DNA from: CAWBOY01 sp963790585
GTDB lineage: Bacteria; Planctomycetota; Planctomycetia; Gemmatales; Gemmataceae
NCBI GenBank assembly: GCA_963790585.1
Contig: CAWBOY010000006.1
Coordinates: 930,001-994,000 of the forward strand
DNA length: 64,000 bases
Direction: 5' to 3'
Shown: piece after piece, positions 10,079 through 19,171 of the stretch
Numbering within the stretch: position 1 is the stretch's first letter
Layout of the letters: every line of letters begins with the position of its first letter
The notes under the pieces: model-generated
What the model was told of the DNA's origin: nothing
Database searches by the model: none
The model's input: the letters and a program-made list of their open reading frames with translations, nothing else
Position numbers and translations under genes: made by a program

Positions 10079-11104
10079 CTATCTCCTCGTCGGCAAGCTC
10101 GCTACCAGCAAGGAAATCGACTGGTTCGGTTCGCAGGCCACCTCGTTCAAGGCCGCTGGCAAGAGCAAGACGTCGCCGGCACGAACGGGCTTACTGTCGA
10201 TTTTCCCGCGACCTTGCAAAACCGTCACTGTTCGCAGGCAGCCTGCGCGATCTATCGAAAACGGTAGATTATCACACAAATACTCGATCCGGAAAAACGC
10301 ACAATCCACCAGCTGCTGACTCGCCGGCTTCGCCCGGTCGCCGGGTCGTTGGGGGTAGCCTTCTGCCGGAATCGGCTTCACGGGACCGGCTTGCCAGTTG
10401 ATGCAGGCCATGCCAGGCTCGATATGCAGCGTCCTCGACCGGCCCTCGGCGTCGCGGCGATCCCAATCATAAAGGCGAAAGGTCGCGTCACTGGTCTGCT
10501 GAATCTCGAACATCAAAACGCCACCGCCCACGGCATGGACCGTGCCCGCGGGCAGAAAGACGCAGTCGCCCGGCCTCGGCGTAAAATGGTGCAAACAATC
10601 GGCGAGCGTGTGGTTTTCAAGGGCTCTGCGAAGGTCTGCTGGCGTCACGCCATGTTTGAGGCCGGCGTAGACGAGGCTGCCCGGCTCCGCTGAGAGAATG
10701 AACCATGCCTCCGTCTTACCGATTTCGCCTGGCCATAGGCGAGCCGCCGCTTCGTCGTCGGGATGGACCTGAATCGACAACCAATCCTGAGCGTCGAGAT
10801 GCTTCAGAAGCCAGGGAAAGGCCGTGTAATCAGGATCGGACGCCCCTAGCAGCTCGGAGCCGTGTTCTTGCATCAACTCCTGCAAATTCTTTCCTGCCAA
10901 TGGTCCGTCGGCGACAACCGTGCGATGCGACGGATGATCGCTAATCTCCCAGGACTCGCCGTAGAGTTCATCGGTCGGCAACGGCTTGCCGAGCACGCTT
11001 CCGAGCTTGTGGCCGCCCCACACCATGGGGTGCAAATAGGGGTGAAATCGGAGCGGAATATCCAAAGCAACGGTCTCTCGAATCCTGGGGAGGGTGGCGA
11101 TCAT
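10079..11104 (-). CDS. manA: Mannose-6-phosphate isomerase, class I
   Basis: The 341-residue protein starts at ATG 11104 (a longer frame to 11368 would cover the neighbouring gene). It interconverts fructose-6-P and mannose-6-P, feeding GDP-mannose or related donors. Type I PMI features are present: MVWGGHKLG near the start, IQVHPDDEAA (zinc-binding QxHP), KTEAWF, and FLPAGTVHAVG with the metal-binding His. A cupin-like C-terminal half ends with AGDVLLLPA. It follows a nucleotidyltransferase by 32 bp in the same direction and belongs to the six-gene sugar-nucleotide cassette. Confidence 0.92.
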   Translation of the reverse strand: MIATLPRIRETVALDIPLRFHPYLHPMVWGGHKLGSVLGKPLPTDELYGESWEISDHPSHRTVVADGPLAGKNLQELMQEHGSELLGASDPDYTAFPWLLKHLDAQDWLSIQVHPDDEAAARLWPGEIGKTEAWFILSAEPGSLVYAGLKHGVTPADLRRALENHTLADCLHHFTPRPGDCVFLPAGTVHAVGGGVLMFEIQQTSDATFRLYDWDRRDAEGRSRTLHIEPGMACINWQAGPVKPIPAEGYPQRPGDRAKPASQQLVDCAFFRIEYLCDNLPFSIDRAGCLRTVTVLQGRGKIDSKPVRAGDVLLLPAALNEVACEPNQSISLLVASLPTRR

Positions 11105-11136
11105 AATTCTTTTGAGGCCAATCAGTGCGGTTTCGA

Positions 11137-11898
11137 TTACATTGCGCGGTGCGCGCTCTTCACTTCCAACCGGAGGAACTGCTCGAGATCCGCAGGCGTG
11201 CCCAACCCGTACATTCCCGCGAACTCTTTGCCGATGTTGTAAACAATGAGCTTGGCGCCGCGATTTAGCATCTCGTTGTAAGCGGGCGCCACATAGAACT
11301 CGCCATTGACGCGGAGGTTGCGAGCGATCATCTGATCCGCCGAGCGGACGAAATCGCTGCCTTTGCAAAAGTTATAAATTCCCACGGTCGCCTCATTCGA
11401 GACGACTTGCTTTTCAACGACTTCCGTTATGCGATTTCCAGCTTCAAAGCGAACGTAGGACCACTTTGGATGATCCGCCCACATCGTCATGATCAGGCCG
11501 GCGGCATCGGATTTGTCGAGCGCGGCCAGGTAATCATTGATATCGATGTCCACATACTGATCGCAATTGGCGATCATCAACGGATCGTTATTGTCGATCC
11601 ACTTTCGCGCCAGCAGGACGGTGCAGGCGGCGCCTTCCGTCACCTGTTCGACGTAGCAAATCTCGGACCCGGGCGCCGATTGAAGGAGATAACGATCGAA
11701 TCCGAAACGCTCGGCATGTTCGCGCAAGATCAAAAAGATGAACCGGTGCGGCCTTTTCGGTCGCAAATTGTCGATAACAACCTCGGTCATCGGTCGACCG
11801 AAGACGGGAATGAGGGGTTTGGGCTGGGCATAGCCCGCGTCGGCGAAACGCTGACCGCGACCGGCCATCGGCAAGACGATATTGAGCATGGCCGTCAT
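11137..11898 (-). CDS. Sugar nucleotidyltransferase (NTP_transferase)
   Basis: A 253-residue nucleotidyltransferase. The N-terminal loop LPMAGRGQRFADAG and the following QPKPLIPVFGRPM supply the GxGxRF and KP signatures for NTP and phosphosugar binding. MIANCDQYVDIDI contains the metal-binding Asp region. The C-terminal part includes EFYVAPAYNEML. It overlaps the cupin gene by four bases (ATGA). It should activate a sugar-1-phosphate (or polyol phosphate) with an NTP; the substrate is unknown. It is homologous along its length to the second nucleotidyltransferase at 12214-12966. Confidence 0.85.
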   Translation of the reverse strand: MTAMLNIVLPMAGRGQRFADAGYAQPKPLIPVFGRPMTEVVIDNLRPKRPHRFIFLILREHAERFGFDRYLLQSAPGSEICYVEQVTEGAACTVLLARKWIDNNDPLMIANCDQYVDIDINDYLAALDKSDAAGLIMTMWADHPKWSYVRFEAGNRITEVVEKQVVSNEATVGIYNFCKGSDFVRSADQMIARNLRVNGEFYVAPAYNEMLNRGAKLIVYNIGKEFAGMYGLGTPADLEQFLRLEVKSAHRAM

Positions 11899-12221
11899 TC
11901 CCCCCGCAAGTATTTGTCGTCGCGCGCGCCCGGCACCTTGACGACGACGGTCGTCGTGTCGGTCAGGGATCGAAAGTCAGTACCCTCGCCGGGCTCCAAA
12001 ACGATGATGTCGCCAGCGATATGGCGCATGCCGTTCATCTCAACCTCGCCGGTGAGGATCAGCGTGACCTCGGTGGCGATTTTGTGGTAGTGCCACTCTT
12101 CGTATTCGCCCTTGGTGTATTGCTTGACGGCGACCTCGGCGGCGGTCGTCGCCAAAGCCGTCGGCTTGAAATCGCCGACAAACCAGCCGCGAATCATGTT
12201 GCCGAAGCGGGATTTATTCAT
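11895..12221 (-). CDS. Small cupin-domain protein
   Basis: About 108 residues from the ATG at 12221, which overlaps the end of the upstream nucleotidyltransferase by 8 bp; the frame open to 12314 gives an unlikely basic extension. A single cupin fold is suggested by EEWHYHKIATEVTLILTGEVEMNG and DIIVLEPGEGTDF, with the HxH and Glu metal-ligand pattern. Tight coupling on both sides places it in the sugar-nucleotide cassette. It may be an isomerase or a ligand-binding accessory; the reaction is not readable. Confidence 0.75.
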   Translation of the reverse strand: MNKSRFGNMIRGWFVGDFKPTALATTAAEVAVKQYTKGEYEEWHYHKIATEVTLILTGEVEMNGMRHIAGDIIVLEPGEGTDFRSLTDTTTVVVKVPGARDDKYLRGE

Positions 12222-12966
12222 CGTGTCCCTGTCGCGCTCGCTGACCGGAGAGATACGCCTCGTATTCTTCGACGTTCTGCGGCGTGGCCAGCGAACGATA
12301 AGCCGAGCGATCAATACGAAAGATGCCGATCCGTGCCTGCTGCAGAATTAATTCATTGAATGTCGGGCAAACATAGAACTGGCCGGCCACCTGGGCATCT
12401 TTGCGGATACTCATTGTCGCTGCCGCCACGAAATCGATGCCGCGGCGAAAATAATAAAAGCCCGCCGTGGCCCAACGACTTATCGGCCGTTTCTCCGCGG
12501 CCTCGACGATCAAATCCTCCTCGCCAAGCCGCACGAAAGACCAGCGCGGATGGATCGATTCAAACACAATCGTTCCGGCATCGAGTCGGCGCCGGCGAAA
12601 GTCATCGACGACCTTGGATAAATCGGTCATGATTGCCTGATCACCGTTGGCGATCACCAATTCTTCATCCGTGGCGATCTGGTCAATCGCTAATAAAGCC
12701 GTGCATGCTGCCCCGGCTGTCCGACCTTCGCTTTGAATGATGACCGACCCAGGCGCCATCAACTCCAACACCTCGTGCAAGTGATGCTTCTGCGCATCCT
12801 CCTTGCGGATGACAAATACGCCCCGATTGGCCTTGAGCGGGAGCAAGTTGCCCCAGACATGCTCGATCAAGGGTTTACCCTGCACCTCGATCAGGTTTTT
12901 GCCATAGGCGTGGCCGGCTTCCTGGAATTTCTCATCGCTACCGGCTATTGGGAGGAGCAAGATCAT
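12214..12966 (-). CDS. Nucleotidyltransferase-like protein with altered nucleotide-binding loop
   Basis: A 250-residue paralogue of the 11137-11898 protein, aligning from the first strand (LPIAG) through VIANGDQAIMTDL to GQFYVCPTFNELIL. The signature loop differs: LPIAGSDEKFQEAG replaces GxGxRF, and GKNLIEVQGKPL has Asn where the usual Pro follows Lys. It may use another substrate or be a non-catalytic partner. It overlaps the HAD gene by four bases. Confidence 0.75.
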   Translation of the reverse strand: MILLLPIAGSDEKFQEAGHAYGKNLIEVQGKPLIEHVWGNLLPLKANRGVFVIRKEDAQKHHLHEVLELMAPGSVIIQSEGRTAGAACTALLAIDQIATDEELVIANGDQAIMTDLSKVVDDFRRRRLDAGTIVFESIHPRWSFVRLGEEDLIVEAAEKRPISRWATAGFYYFRRGIDFVAAATMSIRKDAQVAGQFYVCPTFNELILQQARIGIFRIDRSAYRSLATPQNVEEYEAYLSGQRARQGHDE

Positions 12967-13598
12967 GCCTCGCCTCCCTCAACGCGTTTGATTTGCGCCT
13001 TGATATTAGCCAGGAAAACCTCATCAGGCGACTGCACAATCATTACGTGGGCACCCGCATCGCGGGCGGCCTTGATGCCGTTTTGATTATCTTCCACGAC
13101 GAGACATTCCTGAACGGAAAGTCCTAACCTTTGGGCCGCCGTCAGGTAAATCTCTGGATGCGGCTTGGCATGAGTCACATCTTGGTTGCTCAGCTGCAGG
13201 GATAGATAGCGATCGAGATTGCTCCGTTGCATCATAAGTTCGACCGTAGCGCGGATCGAGTTGGACGCGACGGCCAGCTTGTAACCGGCGGCCCGAAGTT
13301 GGCTCAGGGCGTATTCATGCGCGAACGTCGGTCGGCAACGCAGTTGGATCAGTTCCTGCGTGTAGATCTGCTTCATTTCGTTGATGAACTCATGCAGTCC
13401 AGCCGGCAAGCCGCGTTCGCGTGATAGCATCTCGAGCTTGCGCCTTGTCGGCAAGCCGTCGTAGGTCGTCAAGTGATCGAAACGACTAATGGAATAGCCA
13501 AACAGCCCCAGCGCCCGGTTGAGGGCCTCGTAGTGCCATTCCCGGGCGTCGATAAGGACGCCGTCCATATCAAAAACGATAGCGGCAATTCTAGCCAT
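12963..13598 (-). CDS. HAD-IA family phosphatase
   Basis: The 211-residue protein has all four HAD motifs: IVFDMDGVLIDA (I), LAVASNS (II), the Lys in AKPHPEIY (III) and LVVEDNQNGIKAA (IV). A helical cap lies between motifs I and II, as in the beta-phosphoglucomutase/phosphatase group. It probably dephosphorylates or isomerises a sugar phosphate in the cassette. Its start overlaps the end of the GDPD-like gene by eight bases, so expression is coupled. Confidence 0.87.
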   Translation of the reverse strand: MARIAAIVFDMDGVLIDAREWHYEALNRALGLFGYSISRFDHLTTYDGLPTRRKLEMLSRERGLPAGLHEFINEMKQIYTQELIQLRCRPTFAHEYALSQLRAAGYKLAVASNSIRATVELMMQRSNLDRYLSLQLSNQDVTHAKPHPEIYLTAAQRLGLSVQECLVVEDNQNGIKAARDAGAHVMIVQSPDEVFLANIKAQIKRVEGGEA

Positions 13599-14220
13599 GA
13601 AAGCGACTACGCGCGTCCTCGGGGCGATCCGTACAAATCATGAAAGCCGGATGATCCACCAAATTCGGATGGGCCACCATATCCCAGGCGGCTCGCGGGT
13701 CTCGGCCATGGAGTTCCGGCGAAACGAGGCAGACCTTCTTGCCCGCGTCGAGATGTCTCTCGATCAAGGCACGATCCCACCATTCGCCTTCGAAGCCATC
13801 GAGCCAAATGCCCGATGATTTATTGTACAGCACCGGCGAAGGCTCGAATTCACTCTGTCGCATAAATACTGGCACGCCTGCTTTTAACCAGCCGAGCGTA
13901 TCGGGAACGGACATATCAAAAACGAACGCGGATTGAATCGAGAAGCGTTCGAGCAAAGGTACGAGTAGACGTTGCAGCCCGTCCGCTTTGATGTTCAGCG
14001 CTAGCGGCAGATCTTGGCCGACGCCCTGGTAAATGCCGAAGAACACTTCCGCCGGCAGCGCGTCCGCCAACGGCATGTCGTGGGCGAGGACCAACCTTCC
14101 CAGCAGATCGCGAAAGTCCGTTTCCGTGCCGAATCCGAGGTGGAACGAACGGGCAAATGCTGTCGAGGTGTTCTTCTCGTCGACCCCTTTCCAGTAACCG
14201 CGATGACTGAGAATTTGCAT
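13591..14220 (-). CDS. Glycerophosphodiester phosphodiesterase-like protein
   Basis: A 209-residue TIM-barrel-like protein. Residues 5-8 are SHRG, matching the GDPD HR motif; ETDFRD supplies the metal-binding Glu/Asp, and LAHDMP the catalytic His-Asp. It is shorter than typical GDPDs (~240-300) but keeps the key residues. In this context it may hydrolyse or build a phosphodiester-linked glycan substituent (such as glycerol-phosphate) rather than phospholipid, but that is inference from gene order. Confidence 0.7.
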   Translation of the reverse strand: MQILSHRGYWKGVDEKNTSTAFARSFHLGFGTETDFRDLLGRLVLAHDMPLADALPAEVFFGIYQGVGQDLPLALNIKADGLQRLLVPLLERFSIQSAFVFDMSVPDTLGWLKAGVPVFMRQSEFEPSPVLYNKSSGIWLDGFEGEWWDRALIERHLDAGKKVCLVSPELHGRDPRAAWDMVAHPNLVDHPAFMICTDRPEDARSRFHG

Positions 14221-14243
14221 GAATGAACGATTGAAGAGTGAAC

Positions 14244-15422
14244 TTACCTGGCTGCCGGAAACACTACGGCGTTTTTCTCGACCAAGGTTCGAGCAGCGTA
14301 TATCGTTGCTTTGCCTCGCGCCTGCAAAAGATCATTGACAAACGCCGTCGTCCGGACGGTTTGCCGCTCGCGGTCAAACTCCGGGAGGCTGGTCGGTACA
14401 GCCTTGCGGCGAGCTATCAATGTTTCCGGCGTCAAATTATCCAAGAGTTCCGTCACAGCTTTCGTATACACGGGAGTCCAAGGCGCGGCACCCGGCAGGC
14501 GCCACAACCAATCGTCGCCGAGGTCATAGGCGAAAGGTAGCTGGCCCGTTACCAGCGGTAGGCCTGCGGCAAGGTATTCGCTTATCTTTGTGGTGTAACG
14601 AAAGCTGCCCACGCCATCGACACTCTGCGGCAAACTACCAATATCCATCGCGGCAAGGTAAGCCGGGATTTCCTTCTGAGGAACGCGGCCCGTGAAGTGG
14701 ACGAGTCGATTCGCCTTCTCGCCGGCCAGCTGCTTCAAATGCTGGAGACCCGTGCCGTCACCCACGATCAACACATGCACGTCCGACCGAGCGACATCCT
14801 TCACAGCTTTGACGAGTTCCCAGCCATAGCAATAACGAAAGCGCCGATTCCAGGCCAAGGATCCAGCGATGCCAACGACCAATGCCTTTTCCGGAATGCC
14901 CAATCGGTTCCGAACGCTTTGACGCACCTCCGCGGCATCGTCGAGTGCAAGCGGGAAGGGAGCCCACCCGGCGGCGGTCATGGCGCGAGGAACGCCGAAC
15001 GTCAGAGCCCTTCCCGCGAGATAAGGCGTCCAGCCGATAAATCCCGCCGCGTAGCCGCACAGAATTCTTTCGTAGAGGCCAAAAACCGGCCCGAGCAATC
15101 GATATTGCTGGCCCACCCACGGTCCGACCGCATCGCCGGAACTCACGACATAGGGAATGCCGCCGAAGAACCTTCCGATCAGGAGGGCGAACCCGCCGCC
15201 AATTCCCGTACCCTCCAGGACGACCAAGTCAGGCCGTCGGCTGAAGATCGTTTTCAACAGCCCCAAAAAACTGTTTCGTTTGGCTTTGCGGTCATAAGGA
15301 AACACCTCCGGTTCAAAGGCCGCCAACAAATCGCGAATTCGCGCCTCTTCATTACTACCGGCGCCGAGCGTGGAAAATGCTAAAATCTTCGGTCGATGGT
15401 GTGGCACTTCAATCGTAGGCAT
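14244..15422 (-). CDS. Group 1 glycosyltransferase (GT4-like)
   Basis: About 392 residues from ATG 15422, chosen because the frame open to 15620 runs into the previous gene. GT-B fold: N-terminal KILAFSTLGAGSNEE, a Gly-rich VVLEGTGIGGGFAL, then in the second domain LVVGIAGSLAWNRRF, VLIVGDGTGLQHL, VHFTGRVPQKEIPAYLAAMD and TTKISEYLAAGLPLVTG. The last carries the donor-binding E of GT4 enzymes (E-x7-E equivalents). Likely cytoplasmic assembly of the repeat unit. It starts 32 bp after the acyltransferase. Confidence 0.82.
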   Translation of the reverse strand: MPTIEVPHHRPKILAFSTLGAGSNEEARIRDLLAAFEPEVFPYDRKAKRNSFLGLLKTIFSRRPDLVVLEGTGIGGGFALLIGRFFGGIPYVVSSGDAVGPWVGQQYRLLGPVFGLYERILCGYAAGFIGWTPYLAGRALTFGVPRAMTAAGWAPFPLALDDAAEVRQSVRNRLGIPEKALVVGIAGSLAWNRRFRYCYGWELVKAVKDVARSDVHVLIVGDGTGLQHLKQLAGEKANRLVHFTGRVPQKEIPAYLAAMDIGSLPQSVDGVGSFRYTTKISEYLAAGLPLVTGQLPFAYDLGDDWLWRLPGAAPWTPVYTKAVTELLDNLTPETLIARRKAVPTSLPEFDRERQTVRTTAFVNDLLQARGKATIYAARTLVEKNAVVFPAAR

Positions 15423-15454
15423 GAACTCACATAAATTCGCGACGACACGATGAC

Positions 15455-16573
15455 CTAAGGCGTATGCGAAACTTCCGGCGCCGGCGTTAGCACGATGGAC
15501 TTTTTCGCCGGGCCTGTGGGCGACTTGTCTCGTAACCAGAGAAACGGCAGCTCGACGCAATAACGCAGAATCAGGCTCGCGGCGAGCGTGAGACCAAGAT
15601 ACATCGGGAGCGTAAGCCAAAAGTTAGTTGTCGGAAAATACTTATAAACAATCTTTGAAAAAATCGGATGGACGAGGTACAAACTATAAGAGAGATCCGC
15701 GAAAAATCGATTGAATGGTATGTGCGTTTTGGTCACAACATTTTCAGTCAACGAGCAGTACACCATGCTCCCGAAAAGAACAGAAAATAGAGCGAATTTT
15801 TCATAATCGAGAATGCGGCCATGGTCTGAAAATACAAAAATCGCCAGACCGATAAGAGCGGCAAAGAACAAAGATATTGTCCAGACGCTCGTCTTTGGTT
15901 TCGGTAACGTGCAAATCAAAAGGCCGGCGGCGAGGCCATCGAGGCGCATGTGCGTCGGAAAGTAGACTTCTAGATGGTAGCTGGCCGAGTCAGCCAGGCC
16001 GGTCTCTTGATGCATCAAATAGATTCGATAACGGCACAGCACCGAGACGATCCAGGCCGAGATCGCGATTAATCGCAAAACGGCAACGGGCGACTTACGG
16101 TAGTATAAAAGCGCAACGACAAACAAAGGCAGCAATAAATAAAACCATTCTTCGACACAGAGAGACCACGACCACGAGAAACGCATCAGCATGTCCTGCC
16201 ACATGTAATTCTGCAGAAAGACAAAGTAGGACGGCAGGAAAGTCCACGGGTGTTCAGGTCGTATGACGGCATCACTGAGAATAATCGCTAATAGAACCGC
16301 GTAATAGGCCGGCAAAGTGCGCATCCAGCGGCGATACCAAAACGAGCCAATTCGAAATTGCCCAGTCTTGTGAATTTCAGAAAGAATGATGCGACCGATC
16401 AGGAAGCCGCTCAGCACAAAAAAAAGATCGACGCCGGAGCTGCCAAACGCTGCAATCTTCAGAATCGCCGGGCTAGCTACCTGAGCGAGGCGATCATGCA
16501 GATGATAGAGTATGACCCCAGCGATCGCGCAGACGCGAAGAAAATCTAAGGCCGGGAATCGATTCTTCATCAT
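15455..16573 (-). CDS. Acyltransferase 3 (OafA-like)
   Basis: About 372 residues starting MMKNRFPALDFLRVCAIAG at 16573; the longer frame to 16723 would overlap the ligase gene. Contains FFVLSGFLIGRIIL, YRRWMRTLPAYYAV, WSLCVEEWFYLLLPL and a C-terminal LSYSLYLVHPIFSKI, all typical of AT3 membrane acyltransferases with about ten helices. The usual histidine in the first helix region is at ILYHLHDRL. It probably O-acetylates a repeat-unit sugar. Intact. Confidence 0.88.
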   Translation of the reverse strand: MMKNRFPALDFLRVCAIAGVILYHLHDRLAQVASPAILKIAAFGSSGVDLFFVLSGFLIGRIILSEIHKTGQFRIGSFWYRRWMRTLPAYYAVLLAIILSDAVIRPEHPWTFLPSYFVFLQNYMWQDMLMRFSWSWSLCVEEWFYLLLPLFVVALLYYRKSPVAVLRLIAISAWIVSVLCRYRIYLMHQETGLADSASYHLEVYFPTHMRLDGLAAGLLICTLPKPKTSVWTISLFFAALIGLAIFVFSDHGRILDYEKFALFSVLFGSMVYCSLTENVVTKTHIPFNRFFADLSYSLYLVHPIFSKIVYKYFPTTNFWLTLPMYLGLTLAASLILRYCVELPFLWLRDKSPTGPAKKSIVLTPAPEVSHTP

Positions 16574-16590
16574 GACGCTCTGCAATCGAT

Positions 16591-18006
16591 CTACGCTTTG
16601 GCTTTTAAGCGCGGCACGGCGATGATGTTCTTGCCAAGTTTGACTTTTGTTTGGGCCAACGCCTGGCGTTTCGCCTGTTGCCTGAGTGTTGCTTCCCGCA
16701 AAATCAGGCCGCTCACGAACCAAAACTGAAGACCAGCGGCAGTATTGAACGTCGGGCCGGCGAATGTGCTACCCAGGACAAGCATCCCGAGACAGAAGGC
16801 AACCGACGCATGAAACGACTCCGCGCGATCGCCGATGCGTGCGGCTAGGGAGTAGAGCGAAAAGAGCGTAATAAAAATTGCCCCGTAATAGGCGACGACG
16901 AGCGGAATACCACCATCCAAAAGCCATCCGGTGATCTGAATTTCGGCCCAAATCAATGGCTGTAATTCCGCTTCATAATTGGAGAAATAGACATACATCA
17001 TCCCGTGCTTTCCCGAGCCGGCGCCGATCGGATACTCGAAAACCATATTTGTGATGGTGTCTTGTAGCATATAGCCACGTTCCGACTGAAACGAACTCAA
17101 GAGGCCTGCCTCCGTGATCGCGCCGAATCGGTCGCGAACATCCGAACCGCCGAATGCTATGGCGTAAGCGAACGTGAGCACAGTCAGCACCGAGCCGCCG
17201 CCGAGCAGCACGATCGATTCGAGAAGGCGGCCTTGTCGCAGAAACAAGAACCCCAGAAATCCACCGGCGATGATGGTCATAATCGTCATATATCGAACGC
17301 CCGTCAAATACAGGCAAAACATTCCAATCACAGTTAGCGTAAGACCGATTGACCGCCACAGAACCGAAGTTCCCGGTCGAAAAGCCACGGCGACTCCGAA
17401 AAGAACGCTCAAACCGGCCCCATTGGCCGCACCGCCTGGTAGATCCGTCAAGCCGGGAGGACGCACGATCAGGCTTCCATCGGACCTTGTATAGCTGAGG
17501 CTGTCAATCAAGTCCTTGTTTAGCTGAATGCCAAGCGATGTCATCTCGGGCGGCATAAACCGTTCTGGATTGTAAGCCTGAAGGACGCCCACCGTCGCGG
17601 ACGCTCCATTACAGAGCAAAATCAGATAGATCAGGCGCTCTACTCGCCGCTCCGTGCAATATTGCGAGCGCATCCAAAAAAAAGGTGCGGCGATGCTGAG
17701 CTGAAGGACCATTTGCGCCGTGCCGATTACGCGATTGGCTTGCGGCAAAATCAGTCCGAAGGCCAGAAAAACAAACGACGCATAAAGCCAGTAAACGACG
17801 CGACCGTAACGCCGGTCACTGCCCGTCCTGTGCGATTTCTGCAAAAAGAGAAATAGAATACTGGTGACATAAGGTGCCGCGCGAATAATCGTACGAAAGG
17901 ATTGCGCTCCGGGCAGGAAAAAGAGGGCCGACGACATATAAATGATGATGACGAACCATTCGAGCGAGCCCCAGCGAAGATTCTGCCGAGCGTTAGCGGG
18001 CGACAT
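16591..18006 (-). CDS. O-antigen polymerase/ligase (Wzy/WaaL-like)
   Basis: About 471 residues starting MSPANARQNLRWGS at 18006 (overlapping the upstream glycosyltransferase end by 14 bp; the frame opens at 18033). Roughly ten to twelve hydrophobic helices and a large periplasmic loop (SERGYMLQDTITNMVFEYPIG, then GSGKHG) fit the Wzy_C/O-antigen ligase family, including the GxGxxG-like GAGSGKHGM. It would polymerise or ligate glycan at the periplasmic face. Its presence beside a Wzm/Wzt exporter is discussed as a finding. Confidence 0.8.
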   Translation of the reverse strand: MSPANARQNLRWGSLEWFVIIIYMSSALFFLPGAQSFRTIIRAAPYVTSILFLFLQKSHRTGSDRRYGRVVYWLYASFVFLAFGLILPQANRVIGTAQMVLQLSIAAPFFWMRSQYCTERRVERLIYLILLCNGASATVGVLQAYNPERFMPPEMTSLGIQLNKDLIDSLSYTRSDGSLIVRPPGLTDLPGGAANGAGLSVLFGVAVAFRPGTSVLWRSIGLTLTVIGMFCLYLTGVRYMTIMTIIAGGFLGFLFLRQGRLLESIVLLGGGSVLTVLTFAYAIAFGGSDVRDRFGAITEAGLLSSFQSERGYMLQDTITNMVFEYPIGAGSGKHGMMYVYFSNYEAELQPLIWAEIQITGWLLDGGIPLVVAYYGAIFITLFSLYSLAARIGDRAESFHASVAFCLGMLVLGSTFAGPTFNTAAGLQFWFVSGLILREATLRQQAKRQALAQTKVKLGKNIIAVPRLKAKA

Positions 18007-19096
18007 GGGCACCCTCCAGCCGACCGTGCCCATTTCGCTCGAGCAACTGCCGAATGAGACCTTCGTATCGATCGATCATGGAGTCCAAGCTCAGTTGCTC
18101 CGCTCGTTGCAAGCCTCGATCGGTCCAAGTTGAGCGGTACGTCTCGTCTGTCAACAGGCGCTCAAGCTCAACGCCAAAACGATCGTCTCGTGCCAGCAAC
18201 CCAAACTCGCCGCCTCCGAGGACTTCATTGCTGCCAGGATTCGGGCAAGCCAATACCGGGGTACCGCAAGCCATCGCTTCGAGATAGGGGAGGCCAAAAC
18301 CCTCATACAAGCTTGGCGACGCATAGACCCAGGAGCGTCGGTAGAGTTCGGCTAACTCGAGATCAGTCAAACCAACATGATAGCGCACGTTTGTGTTTGA
18401 TTCGCCTTTGATGCCTACCATGTCAAGAGTTGCGTTGGGAAGCTTCGGTAGGATAGTTCGCGAAAATAGGTCCAATAAAAACGCTCCACGTTTTCGGCCA
18501 TCGAGCGTACCTACAAAAACAATGGATGGATTTGCGGTCTTGCTTTTCGGTTCGGACCGGAAGCGCTGGCGGTTAACACCGGTAAGGATGAATTGGCGCA
18601 CGAACGGATTGTACGTGCGTGAATTCGAGCTGACGCCAACGCAGCCCGGCTGAGTCATGGCCGACAAAATCTCTTGGAAGTAAACGCCCATTTGCATGGC
18701 GAAACGCCAGGGCGACTTCGCGGACAGAGCCTCGCCCAGAGCGCTGCCATGCATGACGCGCACGAGCGGCCGCCCTAAGATCGGTAGTAACAAGCTATCG
18801 CCATGCGAAATCAGGACGTCGCAGCCCCGATAATTTGGCAAGAGCATCAAGGCGTTGCCCAGATAGCCCGCGGTTACACGATGCCCAAACCAACTTGTGA
18901 CAAATCCTTTGTAGGGTAGTGGGCGAACGGCGTAAGCGGCCTTGGGCGGAGCGGGATCGTAGCTCCATACAATGACTTCATGCCCACGCACCGCCAGACC
19001 CTGGGCTAGTTCATGAGCTACGCGCTCGACACCGCTTCTCCTCGCCCCGACCACCGGCAACCAATAACTCAAAACACCAATTCGTAATGGACGCAT
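17993..19096 (-). CDS. Group 1 glycosyltransferase (GT4)
   Basis: The 367-residue protein has RIGVLSYWLPVVGARRSGVERVAHELA at the N-terminus, the acceptor-side loop of GT4 enzymes. The second domain contains IVFVGTLDGRKRG, VGLTDLELAELYRRSWVYASPSLYEGFGLPYLEAMACGTPVLA. The EGFGLPYLE motif is the GT4 E-x7-E donor site. Cytoplasmic glycan assembly is inferred. Its C-terminus overlaps the polymerase start. Confidence 0.9.
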   Translation of the reverse strand: MRPLRIGVLSYWLPVVGARRSGVERVAHELAQGLAVRGHEVIVWSYDPAPPKAAYAVRPLPYKGFVTSWFGHRVTAGYLGNALMLLPNYRGCDVLISHGDSLLLPILGRPLVRVMHGSALGEALSAKSPWRFAMQMGVYFQEILSAMTQPGCVGVSSNSRTYNPFVRQFILTGVNRQRFRSEPKSKTANPSIVFVGTLDGRKRGAFLLDLFSRTILPKLPNATLDMVGIKGESNTNVRYHVGLTDLELAELYRRSWVYASPSLYEGFGLPYLEAMACGTPVLACPNPGSNEVLGGGEFGLLARDDRFGVELERLLTDETYRSTWTDRGLQRAEQLSLDSMIDRYEGLIRQLLERNGHGRLEGAHVAR

Positions 19097-19171
19097 AACA
19101 ACGGGATACTCAAATTACTCGTCGGCCAACACTTCAATGCCCGAACTGTGGTTAGAAGGCGTATATATCAC

